Shown: positions 17,907 to 27,014, counted from the stretch's first letter. The stretch is DNA of 64,000 nucleotides from Streptomyces sp. ALI-76-A (GCF_030287445.1 NZ_JASVWB010000002.1:3844001-3908000), one strand, 5' to 3'. Numbers and translations: made by a program. Notes: a model not told the origin generated them from the sequence alone.

Positions 17907-19567
17907 GCGTCGTCACCCTCGCGCATCGGGACCCGGACACCGCGCTCGTCCGCGACCGACTCCGCGATGTCGTACCCCGCGTCGACGTGCCGGATGACGC
18001 CCATGCCCGGGTCGTTCGTCAGCACCCGCCGGACCTTCTCGCCGCTCAGCTTCGTACCGTCGGCCACGGTCACCTGCCCGGCATGGAGGGACCGCCCCAT
18101 GCCGACGCCTCCCCCGTGGTGGATGGACACCCAGGACGCACCGGACGCCACGTTCACCATGGCGTTCAGCAGGGGCCAGTCGGCGATGGCGTCGGACCCG
18201 TCGAGCATGGCCTCGGTCTCCCGGTAGGGGGACGCCACCGAACCGGAGTCGAGGTGGTCGCGGCCGATCACCAGCGGCGCCGCCAGCTCACCGCTCGCGA
18301 CCATGTCGTTGAACCGCTCGCCGGCCTTGTCCCGCTCGCCGTAGCCGAGCCAGCAGATCCGGGCCGGCAGACCCTGGAAGTGGACCCGCTCACCGGCCAG
18401 CTTGATCCAGCGGGCGAGGGACTCGTTCTCGGGGAACAGGTCGAGCATCGCCCTGTCGGTCCTGGCGATGTCGGCCGGGTCGCCCGACAGGGCCGCCCAG
18501 CGGAAGGGGCCCTTGCCCTCGCAGAACAGCGGCCGGATGTAGGCGGGGACGAACCCGGGGAAGGCGAACGCCCGGTCGTACCCGGCGAGTTGAGCCTCGC
18601 CGCGGATCGAGTTGCCGTAGTCGAAGACCTCCGCGCCGGCGTCCATGAAGCCGACCATCGCCTCGACGTGCCGGGCCATCGACTCCCGGGCGCGGGTGGT
18701 GAAGCCCGCCGGGTCCTTGGCCGCGGCCGAGGCCATGTCGTCGAAGTCGACGCCCGTCGGCAGGTAGGCCAGCGGGTCGTGCGCCGAGGTCTGGTCGGTG
18801 ACGATGTCGACGGGAGCGCCCTCGGCGAGCATGCGCGGGAGCAGTTCGGCCGCGTTGCCGAGCAGGCCGATGGAGAGCGGACGCCGGGCGTCGCGGGCCT
18901 CGACGGCGAGCTGGAGGGCGTGCTCCAGGGAGTCGGCCCTCACATCGAGGTAGCGGTGCTCGATGCGGCGCTCGATGGCACGCGGGTCGCAGTCGACGCA
19001 GATGGCGACGCCGTCGTTCATGGTCACCGCGAGCGGCTGCGCGCCGCCCATGCCGCCGAGGCCGGCGGTCAGGGTGATCGTCCCGGCGAGGGTGCCGCCG
19101 AACTTCTTCGCGGCGACGGCGGCGAAGGTCTCGTAGGTGCCCTGGAGGATGCCCTGGGTGCCGATGTAGATCCAGGAGCCGGCGGTCATCTGCCCGTACA
19201 TGGTCAGTCCCAGCTGCTCCAGACGCCGGAACTCGTCCCAGTTCGCCCAGTCGCCGACCAGGTTCGAGTTGGCGATCAGCACGCGGGGCGCCCACTCGTG
19301 GGTCTGCATGACACCGACGGGCCGGCCGGACTGGACGAGCATGGTCTCGTCCTGCTTCAGCGTCCGCAGCGTGCGGACCATCGCGTCGAAGGAGCGCCAG
19401 TCCCGGGCCGCCTTGCCCGTGCCGCCGTAGACGACGAGCTTGTCGGGGTGTTCGGCGACCTCGGGGTCGAGGTTGTTCTGCAGCATCCGCAGGGCGGCTT
19501 CCTGCTGCCATCCCAGGGCGCTCAGTTCCGTACCGCGTGCCGCTCGGACGGGGCGGGGTCCTGACAT
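17903..19567 (-). CDS. hutU: urocanate hydratase
   Basis: 554-residue urocanase, adding water to urocanate to give imidazolonepropionate with tightly bound NAD+. Hallmarks are [13 protein letters not shown], the NAD-binding [14 protein letters not shown], the [12 protein letters not shown] segment and the C-terminal [14 protein letters not shown] at 19567 follows GGGAGG. First gene of the hut operon; the histidine ammonia-lyase gene is not adjacent and must lie elsewhere. Confidence 0.96.
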   Translation of the reverse strand: MSGPRPVRAARGTELSALGWQQEAALRMLQNNLDPEVAEHPDKLVVYGGTGKAARDWRSFDAMVRTLRTLKQDETMLVQSGRPVGVMQTHEWAPRVLIANSNLVGDWANWDEFRRLEQLGLTMYGQMTAGSWIYIGTQGILQGTYETFAAVAAKKFGGTLAGTITLTAGLGGMGGAQPLAVTMNDGVAICVDCDPRAIERRIEHRYLDVRADSLEHALQLAVEARDARRPLSIGLLGNAAELLPRMLAEGAPVDIVTDQTSAHDPLAYLPTGVDFDDMASAAAKDPAGFTTRARESMARHVEAMVGFMDAGAEVFDYGNSIRGEAQLAGYDRAFAFPGFVPAYIRPLFCEGKGPFRWAALSGDPADIARTDRAMLDLFPENESLARWIKLAGERVHFQGLPARICWLGYGERDKAGERFNDMVASGELAAPLVIGRDHLDSGSVASPYRETEAMLDGSDAIADWPLLNAMVNVASGASWVSIHHGGGVGMGRSLHAGQVTVADGTKLSGEKVRRVLTNDPGMGVIRHVDAGYDIAESVADERGVRVPMREGDDA

Positions 19568-19604
19568 GGTCTGCCTCCCAGCGGATTGTTGCTGCCGTTA
19601 TTCA

Positions 19605-19634
19605 CATCCTGACTTCCTGAATAGAGCTAGTCAA
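19605..19634 (-). promoter_or_regulatory. candidate hutU promoter
   Basis: On the minus strand TTGACT (19634-19629), an 18-base spacer and AGGATG (19610-19605) lie about 40-65 bases before the hutU ATG. An ATTCA/TGAAT dyad spans the same interval and could be an operator. Confidence 0.4.
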
Positions 19635-19682
19635 TAGCGAGGGCCCTCGGCAGGGCCGCCCGAGGGGTGTTTGGCTGGACGC

Positions 19683-21101
19683 ATGGGCGAGGACACCGAC
19701 CTGACGGGGGACGTGGTGAGCGACACCCACGAGCGGCACGGGAGCGGCACCGGCGGCGAGCGGGCGGCCCGCCGGGACGAGGCGGTCCGCGCGGCCGTGG
19801 AGCAGGGACTGCTGGGCCCCGGCTCGCCCCTCGTCGGCCTGCTCGACGTCACCGGCATCCGGGAGTCGGCGGCGCGGCTGCGGGCGGCCTTCGAGGAGGT
19901 CACCGCGCCCGGGACGCCCGTGCTGCACGCCTTCGCGGTGAAGGCGACCCCGCTGGTGCCGGTGCTGCGGCTGCTGCGGGAGGAGGGGCTCGGGGCGGAG
20001 GTGGCGAGCCCGGGCGAGCTGGCGCTGGCGCGGGCGGCGGGGCTGGCGCCGGCCCGGACGGTCCTGGACTCGCCCGCCAAGACACCGGCCGAGCTGCGGG
20101 AGGCGCTGGCGCTCGGGATCGCGGTCAACGCCGACAACCCTCAGGAACTGCACCGCATCGACGCGATGATGCGGTCGGCGCCCAGCCGCTCCCGCCTCGG
20201 GATCCGGGTGAACCCGCAGGTCGGCGGTGGTTCCATCGAGGCCCTGTCCACCGCCACGGCGACCTCGAAGTTCGGGGTGGCGCTGCGGGACGAAGGGGCG
20301 CGCGCATGGGTGGTGCGGGCGTACGCCGAGCGCCCCTGGCTCTCCCGGCTGCACGCGCACACCGGGTCGCAGGGCATCCCGCTGGCGCTGATGGCCGAGG
20401 GCGTGGCGGAGACGTACCGGCTCGCGGAGGAGATCAACCGGCGGATCGGGCGGCCGCAGATCGACACCATCGACATCGGCGGCGGGCTGCCGGTGAACTT
20501 CGCGTCGGACGAGACGGCTCCGACGTTCGCGGAGTACGCGCGGGTGCTGAAGCGGACGGTGCCGGGGCTGCTCGACGGGCGCTACGGGCTGGTGACCGAG
20601 TTCGGGCGGTCGCTGCTGGCCGAGCACGGGACGGTGGTGGCCCGGGTGGAGTACGCGAAGAGCGCGGGCGGGCGGCCGGTGGCGGTGACGCACGCGGGGG
20701 TGCAGGTGGCGACGCGGACGGTGTACGCGCCGGGGGCGTGGCCGTTGCGGATCGCCGCGTACGACGGCAAGGGGCGGCGGAAGGAGGGGCCCGAGGTGGT
20801 GCAGGACGTCGCCGGTCCGGCGTGCTTCGCGGGCGACCTGCTGGCCCGGGGGTATCCGCTGCCGCTGCTGGCGCAGGGCGACTACGCGGCGGCGCTGGAC
20901 ACGGGCGCGTACTACTTCGCCCACCACTACGCGTACAACTCCCTGGCGCGGCCCGGGATCCACGGCTTCGTCCGGGACGGGGCCGGGGGCGTGGTCTTCG
21001 CGACCGTGCGTGAGGCGCAGACCGTCGAGGAGATCGTGGCGGAGTCCGGAGGGGCGCACACCGACGCGCTCACCATCCTCGACGCACCCCGGCGCCGTTG
21101 A
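19683..21101 (+). CDS. PLP-dependent decarboxylase, diaminopimelate-decarboxylase-like
   Basis: 472-residue fold-type III (alanine-racemase-like) PLP enzyme similar to LysA and ornithine/arginine decarboxylases. The PLP lysine is in HAFAVKATPLVPVL, the phosphate-binding IDIGGGLPV and RVNPQVGGGS segments follow, and the C-terminal catalytic Cys lies in GPACFAGDLL. It is divergent from hutU and is unlikely to be the main lysA, which I cannot exclude from this window alone. Start uncertain: ATG 19683 chosen; a TTG at 19671 sits closer to GAGGGG. Substrate unknown. Confidence 0.85.
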   Translation: MGEDTDLTGDVVSDTHERHGSGTGGERAARRDEAVRAAVEQGLLGPGSPLVGLLDVTGIRESAARLRAAFEEVTAPGTPVLHAFAVKATPLVPVLRLLREEGLGAEVASPGELALARAAGLAPARTVLDSPAKTPAELREALALGIAVNADNPQELHRIDAMMRSAPSRSRLGIRVNPQVGGGSIEALSTATATSKFGVALRDEGARAWVVRAYAERPWLSRLHAHTGSQGIPLALMAEGVAETYRLAEEINRRIGRPQIDTIDIGGGLPVNFASDETAPTFAEYARVLKRTVPGLLDGRYGLVTEFGRSLLAEHGTVVARVEYAKSAGGRPVAVTHAGVQVATRTVYAPGAWPLRIAAYDGKGRRKEGPEVVQDVAGPACFAGDLLARGYPLPLLAQGDYAAALDTGAYYFAHHYAYNSLARPGIHGFVRDGAGGVVFATVREAQTVEEIVAESGGAHTDALTILDAPRRR

Positions 21102-21270
21102 CGCACGCCGGGGGAACTGCTGATCAACTGGGTTTGTGAACAGGCAAGTTGACCTACCTTAGTCAGTCGCCGCATGTTCCACCGGAAAATGCCAGAACGC
21201 TCACTCCTCTCCCACACGTTGCGTAGTTTCGGCGTCACTCAGCCGAACCCCAGGCGGGAGGGGAGCCACG

Positions 21271-21672
21271 GTGCCCGGAATCGACGAGTGCCTGCTGGAA
21301 GCCATGCGACTGCCCGGTGCCCGGGGCGCCGCACTGGTCGACTGGACGAGCGGACTGGCCCTGGGCACCGTCGGGGAGTCCCCGGGCGGCGACCAGGAGG
21401 CGGCCGCGGTGGAGGCCGCCGAACTCGCCCGGCTGGCCGCCGAGCAGCGCGCCTTCGCACCCGACCCCGGCGGGGAAGGAGACGACGGCGACGGACCGCC
21501 GGTCGAGGACCTCATCATCAGCAACCGGGACAGCTACCACGTGCTGCGGTTCGTGCCGACGTCCTTCGACAGCAGCGTGTGCCTGCACCTGTGGCTGGCC
21601 CGCGCCGACGGCAATCTCGCGCTGGCCCGGATCCGGCTGGGCGAGATGGCCGGACGGCTGGTGCTGGGATGA
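21271..21672 (+). CDS. roadblock/LC7-like protein, first of cluster
   Basis: 133 residues. The core IDECLLEAMRLPGARGAALVD plus SGLALGT, and later ISNRDSYHVLRFVP with LHLWLARADGNLALAR, follow the roadblock/longin-type layout seen in actinomycete GTPase-associated MglB-like proteins; an acidic Gly/Asp loop (around 68-78) is inserted. GTG start after GGGAGGGG. It closely parallels the 124-residue protein at 23198, suggesting duplication. It overlaps the next gene by ATGA. Confidence 0.78.
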   Translation: MPGIDECLLEAMRLPGARGAALVDWTSGLALGTVGESPGGDQEAAAVEAAELARLAAEQRAFAPDPGGEGDDGDGPPVEDLIISNRDSYHVLRFVPTSFDSSVCLHLWLARADGNLALARIRLGEMAGRLVLG

Positions 21673-22595
21673 CGGCCGTGCGGACCACACCACCGCCCCG
21701 GCTGCCCGTGCGGGACAAGGCGGCGGCCCGGGACCGGGGCTGGGGCGGCGTCTCCCCGATGCTGACCCGGCTCGCGGCCGAGCGGGCCACCGGCGTCCTC
21801 GTCCGCGAGCGGGGCACACTGCAACTGGCCGAGGGCCGGGTGGTGCACGCCGAGAGCCCGTCCGCGCCCGGCCTCGACGTCCTGCTCACCGCCCGGGGCA
21901 CGCTCGACGCGGGCGCCTGGCAGCGGGCGCTGACCGAGACCGGCGACCGGCACCGGGCGGGCCACCTCCTGGTCGACGGCGGGCACCTCGCCCCGGGCGC
22001 GCTGGACGTGTGCCGGCTCGTGGCGCTGTACGACGCGGCGTACTTCGCGCTCGCGCCCAGCAGCACCCCGGGCCGCTTCCGCTACGTCAGCGGGGAGGGG
22101 CCCGGCTGTCCGTGCCCGGTGCCGGTGGCCGCCCTGGAGCGCGAGACCCTGCGCCGCCGCGACGTGCTGCACCGCATCTGGGCCGATCCGGCCACGGACG
22201 AGGCGCCCCTGGTCCGCGCGCGGCGCCCAGCTCCCCCGGCGTCCAGCGCCCGCCAGCGCGCGGTCCTGGACCGCCTGGACGAGGTCCGGACGGCGGCGGA
22301 CATCGCGCGGGAGCTGGGCCGTCCGGCGTTCCACACGCTGGTGGACGTGCGGCGGCTGGCCGCGGCGGGTGTGGTCGCGCCCCGGCCGGAGCCCTCCGTG
22401 GAACCACCGCCGCGGGCCACCGAGCCCCGCCTCGGCGATCCCCACCAGTCCGAGCCCCACCTCACGGAGCCCCACCTCACCGAACCCCGCCCCGCCGAGC
22501 CCCACGTCCCCGCCCCCTACCTCACCGACCCCTATCTCGCCGATCCCCACATCACGTTGCTGAAGAGGCTCAGGGATGCGCTGGAGGCCCTTTGA
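21669..22595 (+). CDS. DUF4388-like protein with C-terminal peptide repeats
   Basis: 308 residues. Residues 30-100 resemble the DUF4388 (PatA N-terminal type) domain: TGVLVRERGTLQLAEGRVVHAE followed by a helical stretch; a second helical region with a winged-helix-like segment (DEVRTAADIARELGR) lies near 200-230. The tail has seven degenerate pentapeptides of EPHLT type encoded by 15-base repeats (about 22451-22555). The start overlaps the previous stop as ATGA. Proposed role: adaptor in the same complex as the roadblock proteins; inference only. Confidence 0.7.
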   Translation: MTAVRTTPPPRLPVRDKAAARDRGWGGVSPMLTRLAAERATGVLVRERGTLQLAEGRVVHAESPSAPGLDVLLTARGTLDAGAWQRALTETGDRHRAGHLLVDGGHLAPGALDVCRLVALYDAAYFALAPSSTPGRFRYVSGEGPGCPCPVPVAALERETLRRRDVLHRIWADPATDEAPLVRARRPAPPASSARQRAVLDRLDEVRTAADIARELGRPAFHTLVDVRRLAAAGVVAPRPEPSVEPPPRATEPRLGDPHQSEPHLTEPHLTEPRPAEPHVPAPYLTDPYLADPHITLLKRLRDALEAL

Positions 22596-22629
22596 ACGGC
22601 AGTGGACCCGCGCCGAGAGGAGAGACCTG

Positions 22630-23178
22630 ATGGCAGCGGAGGCCGACATCCTGGAGGAGCTGCGCCGGCTCAGAGCCCGCGTGCCCCAGCTCACCGGCGC
22701 CGTGGCGGCCGGATCCGACGGTCTCGTCCTCGCCCAGGACACCCCCGGCGTCGACCCGCGCGCGGTGGCCGCGCTCACCACCACCGCCCTCGACCTCGCC
22801 ACGCAGCTCACCGACGCGACCGGCCAGGGCGAGGTCCGCGAGCTGCTCGTCCGCGGGGTGTACGGCTACGTGGCCACGTACACGGCGGGCCGCACCGCCC
22901 TGCTGACCCTGCTCGCCCAGGACCGCGTCAACGTCGGCCGCCTGCACCTGGAGGGCCGCCGGGCCGGGGCCCGCATCGCGGAACTGGTCGAGGCAGCCAC
23001 GGCGCCCCCGGCCAAGCCGCCCGCGAAGGTCCCGGCCAAGCCCGCCATCCCTCGCACCAGAGCCACCCGAGCCTCCCGGGCGAAGCCCGCCGAGGCCCGG
23101 GTCCCGGCCGCCGAGCCCCGTACCGCGGCCCCCGAGACGCCCGCCGCACCGACGGCGGCGCGCACCACCGAAAGTTGA
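22630..23178 (+). CDS. roadblock/LC7-like protein with Ala/Pro tail
   Basis: 182 residues. Residues 1-120 have a roadblock-like pattern (ILEELRRLRARVPQLTGAVAAGSDGLVLAQD, then RELLVRGVYGYVATYTAG and ALLTLLAQDRVNVGRLHLE). Residues 125-182 are Ala/Pro/Lys/Arg-rich and probably disordered. ATG at 22630 has GGAGAG nearby; an upstream in-frame ATG (22576) would overlap the preceding gene. Third gene of the cluster. Confidence 0.72.
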   Translation: MAAEADILEELRRLRARVPQLTGAVAAGSDGLVLAQDTPGVDPRAVAALTTTALDLATQLTDATGQGEVRELLVRGVYGYVATYTAGRTALLTLLAQDRVNVGRLHLEGRRAGARIAELVEAATAPPAKPPAKVPAKPAIPRTRATRASRAKPAEARVPAAEPRTAAPETPAAPTAARTTES

Positions 23179-23197
23179 GAGGAACCGAGGAACCGTC

Positions 23198-23572
23198 ATG
23201 GCCAACACCGAAACCGCGCTGAAAGAGGCACTCGCCTCCATCGAGGGCGCCACCGGCGTCGCGCTCGTCGACTACACCAGCGGCATGGCGCTGGGCACGT
23301 TGGGCGGCAGCAAGACCTTCGACCTGAACGTCGCCGCCGCCGGCAACACCGACGTCGTCCGCGCCAAGCTGCGCACCATGGAGCACCTCGGGCTCAAGGG
23401 CCAGATCGAGGACATCCTGATCACCCTGTCCGACCAGTACCACCTGATCCGCCTGATGAGCGGCCGGGGCGGCAACGGGCTCTTCCTCTACCTGGTGCTC
23501 GACGCCAAGCGGTCCAACCTGGCGATGGCCCGCCACCAGCTGCGCAGGATCGAGGAGGAGCTGGAGGTCTGA
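23198..23572 (+). CDS. roadblock/LC7-like protein, last of cluster
   Basis: 124 residues, compact roadblock fold: ALKEALASIEGATGVALVDYTSGMALGTLGG, EHLGLKGQIEDILITLSDQYHLIRLM and FLYLVLDAKRSNLAMAR. Strong Shine-Dalgarno-like GAGG before the ATG. Proteins of this type usually work with a Ras-like GTPase; none is encoded beside it here. The stop is followed at once by repeat copy B. Confidence 0.78.
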   Translation: MANTETALKEALASIEGATGVALVDYTSGMALGTLGGSKTFDLNVAAAGNTDVVRAKLRTMEHLGLKGQIEDILITLSDQYHLIRLMSGRGGNGLFLYLVLDAKRSNLAMARHQLRRIEEELEV

Positions 23573-23788
23573 CCAGTGCCACGGCAGGCGATGTCGGCCC
23601 CGCCGTGACGCCCGGCACGGCTCCCCCACCGCCTTGAGGGCGTGGGAGGTGCCCCCGCTCGCCGCACCGGCCGAAAGCCGACGTAACGTCCCGTACCAGG
23701 ACGTCCGGCCGGCACACCGGGAACACACGCCGGACGCCGCGCCGGACGCCGCTCCTTGACGGGCCGACGTCGCCCGCCGCGGCCCTAG
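23573..23788. repeat. imperfect palindromic element, copy B, with nested insertion
   Basis: 216-bp relative of the 3400-3568 element, again between convergent genes. Outer arms of about 28 bases match with five mismatches, and the inner block CGGACGCCGCTCCTTGACGG is shared with copy A. It carries an extra segment near 23620-23656 (a CTCCCCC.../...GTGGGAG stem-loop) absent from copy A. The right end CTAG (23785-23788) supplies the TAG stop of the minus-strand membrane gene. Confidence 0.78.
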
Positions 23789-24378
23789 ACGAGTGCCGCG
23801 GTGCGGCGGCGGGCCCCGCCCGGGGCCGCGTCGCCGGCCGCGATGCCCGTGCTGCGGTAGGCCCTGACCGCCTTCCCGGCGGGGCGTCCGCCGTTCCGGG
23901 AGAGCCAGTCCACCCGCACCCACAGCAGCGCGTCCCCGGCCTGTTCGCGCCGTCCGAGCCAGGCGGCCTTCCACCGCAGTCCGGCGCCGCACCCGGCGAG
24001 CAGCATGCCCCCGGCGGCGGGCACGGCGAAGGCGCTGCCCAGCGCGGCGAGGAAGGCCAGCAGCAACCACCAGCGGTGCCCCCGGCGCCAGGCGCGGGCG
24101 CTCACCGCGCGGTCCTGGAGCACGTCGTGCTTGCTCGCGCGGGCGGCCTGGCGGGCCAGTTCGACGTACCGCCTGCGGCGGGCGTACGTCACGACGGCCG
24201 CGCTGACCAGGAACAGCGCGGCCCCGGCCAGCACTCCGATCCGCCGTCCGGTGATGCCCGGCACCGACAGTCCGGTCCCCGCCGCCAATACCCCGAGCCA
24301 CCACATCGGCGCGGCTCCGGCCCGTACGACGACGGCCACCCGAGCCAGTCCCTGCGCTCTGCGATCCCCGCGTGCCAC
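23785..24378 (-). CDS. small integral membrane protein, function unknown
   Basis: 197 residues with four hydrophobic stretches: about 26-45 (MWWLGVLAAGTGLSV), 50-68 (VLAGAALFLVSAAVV), and a pair at 105-145 (WWLLLAFLAALGSAF, AGGMLLAGCGAGL). The loop between is basic. Start: GTG 24378 has AGGAGG six bases upstream, whereas the in-frame ATG at 24432 has no ribosome site, so GTG is preferred. The TAG stop is part of repeat copy B. Not recognised. Confidence 0.65.
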   Translation of the reverse strand: MARGDRRAQGLARVAVVVRAGAAPMWWLGVLAAGTGLSVPGITGRRIGVLAGAALFLVSAAVVTYARRRRYVELARQAARASKHDVLQDRAVSARAWRRGHRWWLLLAFLAALGSAFAVPAAGGMLLAGCGAGLRWKAAWLGRREQAGDALLWVRVDWLSRNGGRPAGKAVRAYRSTGIAAGDAAPGGARRRTAALV

Positions 24379-24508
24379 GTTCCGCCTCCTCGTCGCTCCG
24401 GCACTCCTGCCCGACAGCATTTTCCGCGTCATGTCCGGCGTCGGACAGACCGTCGGGAAGATTATCGGCAGAACGTGAGACGAGTCTGAGAAGGCGCCCC
24501 GGTCGCCG

Positions 24509-25402
24509 TCACTCCACGAACAGCCCCCGCGCCGCCGCCTTCGCGTCGAACTCCTCCAGCCGGGCCTGCGCGTCCGGCAGGTCGTCGCACATCGCCTCCA
24601 GCAGGACCCGGCCCAGCAGCATCGGCGCGCAGGCCGTGTCGAAGGCGAGCCCGGTGCCGACGGCGGCCGGCAGCAGCAGGTCGGACACCTTGGCGACCGG
24701 CGCGAAGGCGGAGTCGGCCACCGTCACCACGGTCAGCCCCGCCTCCCTGGCGTAGGTGAGCGTGTCCACGACCTCGCGGGGGTGCCGGGGCAGCGCGAAG
24801 CACAGCAGCGTGGTGGCGCCCGCCCGGACGGCGGCGTCGATCCGGTCGTGGATCATCGTGCCGCCCTCGTTGAGCAGCCGTACGTCCGGGTGGACCTTGG
24901 CGGCGAAGTACGCGAAGCCGTAGGCCTGCGAGGCCGCCGCCCGCAGCCCGAGCACGGCCAGCGGGCGGGAGGCCGCGAGCAGCCGCCCCGCCCTGCGCAC
25001 CGGCCGGGGGTCGGCCAGCACCTCCGCGAGATGCCGCAGGTTCTCGATCTCGGCCTCGACGGCCTGCTGGTACTCGTTGTAGGACGCCGAGGCCGCCGTC
25101 TGTTCGGTGGGCGCGACCTCGCGCAGGTGCCTGCGCAGGGCGGGGTAGCCGTCGAAGCCGAGGGCGACCGCGAAGCGGGTGACGGAGGGCTGGCTGACGC
25201 CGGCCAGTTCGGCCAGTTCCACGCTGGAAAGGAACGGCACGTCGACGGCGCGCCGCACCATGCTGTGGGCGATGCGCCGCTGGGTCGGCGTCAGCCGGTG
25301 CCCCTCGAACAGCGCCTGAAGCCGGGCGGCGGGACTGTCCGGCACACCCGCACCAGCCCCCGTCTCCACGTCCACCGCGCCCGTCCTCGTGTCCGCGCTC
25401 AT
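24509..25402 (-). CDS. MurR/RpiR-family transcriptional regulator
   Basis: 297 residues: an N-terminal helix-turn-helix of RpiR type (VELAELAGVSQPSVTRFAVALGF, about 63-85) and a C-terminal SIS sugar-isomerase-like domain (LAVLGLRAAASQAYGFAYFAAKV, then TTLLCFALPRHPREVVDTLTYAREAG). Such regulators normally sense phosphosugars, but this one is coupled by ATGA to the ammonia-lyase-like gene. It probably regulates that operon or the divergent ABC remnant; the effector is unknown. Confidence 0.87.
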   Translation of the reverse strand: MSADTRTGAVDVETGAGAGVPDSPAARLQALFEGHRLTPTQRRIAHSMVRRAVDVPFLSSVELAELAGVSQPSVTRFAVALGFDGYPALRRHLREVAPTEQTAASASYNEYQQAVEAEIENLRHLAEVLADPRPVRRAGRLLAASRPLAVLGLRAAASQAYGFAYFAAKVHPDVRLLNEGGTMIHDRIDAAVRAGATTLLCFALPRHPREVVDTLTYAREAGLTVVTVADSAFAPVAKVSDLLLPAAVGTGLAFDTACAPMLLGRVLLEAMCDDLPDAQARLEEFDAKAAARGLFVE

Positions 25403-26907
25403 GCCCCGCTCCCCCTCCAGATGTCCGTGAACCGGTCGAGCAGTGCGGCCGCCGCCGTCACGTCGTGCGTGAGCGGCCGGTCGGCCGGGTCCTCGTCGAG
25501 CACCGACTCGGCGAGGTCCAGCGCGCGGCCCACCCCGAGCTCCGGGTCGGGCCGCAGGCCGCGCTGGCGCAACGCCCGGACGGCGGCGACGAGTTCGCAG
25601 CCGACGACGAGACGGTACGCGTCGCACGCGCGCAGTGTCTGGCGGGCGGCGAGCGAGGCGAAGCTGGCCTGTTCCTCGACGCCCCGGGAGAGTACAGCGT
25701 GACCGAGGGAGGCGGGCGCGGAGAAGGCCCGCAGGTCGCCGAGGGCTGCCCCGGCGGCGTACTCCAGGATCATCACGCCGGAGGAGGCGGGCTCGGGGTC
25801 GGCGAGGAAGGGCCGCAGCCTGGTGAACGCGGGTTCGTTCAGGGTGGACAGGCGGGACGTCGACAGGCGGGCCACCTGCGTCAGGGCCAGCCGGAAGTGG
25901 TCCAGCGCGAGGGCGAGCTGCGCCTGGTAGAAGCCGCCGTGGTGGTAGGCGGCCAGATCCTCGGGGCAGATCAGCGGGTTCTCGGCGGCGGCGTTGATCT
26001 CGATCGTGAGCACGCCGTCCAGCGCGTCGGCCGCGTCGTGCGCCGGACCGTGGATCTGGGGCAGGCAGCGGAAGCCGTACGGGTCCTGGATCCGGCCGAG
26101 CGGCGGGGTGGGCCGGTCGGCGGCGCCGATCAGCTCCCGCATGCGGCGGGCGACCTCGCTGGAGCCGCGGTGCGGGCGGGCGGCGTGCACGGGGGCGGCG
26201 TAGGCCTCGTGCGAGCCGTCGACGGCGAGCAGGGAGAGGGCGCCGACGACCTGGGTGGCCTCCAGGAGTCCGCGCAGTTCGTGCAGGGCGAGCGCGGACT
26301 GGCCGAGGGTGAGGGCGTTGCTGCTGATGAAGGCGAGGGCGTCGTTGTTGTCGAGCGGCTGGGCCTCGGGGGCGCCCGCCCCCCGCCAGGGGTGCTCGCC
26401 GGCCAGTGCGAGACCGGCCTGGGCGAGGGCGGCGATGTCGCCGGTGCCGACGGACCCGAACTCGTTGACGACGGGGTACGTTCCGCTCTCCAGCGCCTCG
26501 CACAGCGCCGTGACGACGGTGGGCCGCAGGCCGGCGCCGCCCGCCAGCAGCTGGTTGGCGCGGACCGCGAGCATCGCGCGCACCTGCCGGGCGGGCAGTT
26601 CCTCACCGATGGCCCCGGCGTGGCTGCGCAGCAGCCGCAGGCCGTGCTCGGCGGCCGCGTCGGTGGGCACGTCCTCGTTCCGGTTGGCGCCCACGCCGGT
26701 GGAGCGGCCGTAGACGCGGCCGGTCGCGGCGATCCGGCGGGCGGCGTCCCAGGACTCCTCGACGCGCCGCATCCCCTCGCCCCTGAGGACCGGCCGCGCG
26801 GCCCCTTCGGCGAGGCGTACGACGTCGGCGACGCCGAGAGCGACCCCGTCGAGGACCACGAGGGCAGAACCCGCAGTCCGCGGTGGGTCCACGATCTGAG
26901 ACGACAT
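25399..26907 (-). CDS. aromatic amino acid ammonia-lyase family protein, altered MIO motif
   Basis: 502-residue member of the histidine/phenylalanine ammonia-lyase family. Conserved family parts are VYGRSTGVGAN (catalytic Tyr), QDPYGFRCLPQIHG, ENPLI and ILEYAAGAALGDLRAFSAPAS. The cofactor loop, normally GSVGASGDLAPLAH, reads GSVGTGDIAALAQ: the Ala-Ser-Gly that cyclises to MIO is missing (one residue fewer, Thr instead of Ser; codons 26440-26448). It is therefore probably not the housekeeping histidase. ATG 26907 is chosen, with AGGAGGG ten bases upstream. Coupled to the RpiR gene. Confidence 0.85.
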   Translation of the reverse strand: MSSQIVDPPRTAGSALVVLDGVALGVADVVRLAEGAARPVLRGEGMRRVEESWDAARRIAATGRVYGRSTGVGANRNEDVPTDAAAEHGLRLLRSHAGAIGEELPARQVRAMLAVRANQLLAGGAGLRPTVVTALCEALESGTYPVVNEFGSVGTGDIAALAQAGLALAGEHPWRGAGAPEAQPLDNNDALAFISSNALTLGQSALALHELRGLLEATQVVGALSLLAVDGSHEAYAAPVHAARPHRGSSEVARRMRELIGAADRPTPPLGRIQDPYGFRCLPQIHGPAHDAADALDGVLTIEINAAAENPLICPEDLAAYHHGGFYQAQLALALDHFRLALTQVARLSTSRLSTLNEPAFTRLRPFLADPEPASSGVMILEYAAGAALGDLRAFSAPASLGHAVLSRGVEEQASFASLAARQTLRACDAYRLVVGCELVAAVRALRQRGLRPDPELGVGRALDLAESVLDEDPADRPLTHDVTAAAALLDRFTDIWRGSGA

Positions 26908-26984
26908 CAAGCCCAAACCCTCCTTCAACCGGACGGTGGATCTTGCCTCTCGGTCATCCGTTACCTCGGATTAACGTCGAGGCG

Positions 26985-27014
26985 TTGACAACCTATTCAC
27001 CTACCGAGAACTCT
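26985..27014 (+). promoter_or_regulatory. candidate promoter of ABC remnant
   Basis: TTGACA (26985-26990), 18 bases, then AACTCT. A second AT-rich hexamer TTATAC lies at 27023. The 141-base divergent region also must hold the lyase promoter. Confidence 0.3.
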
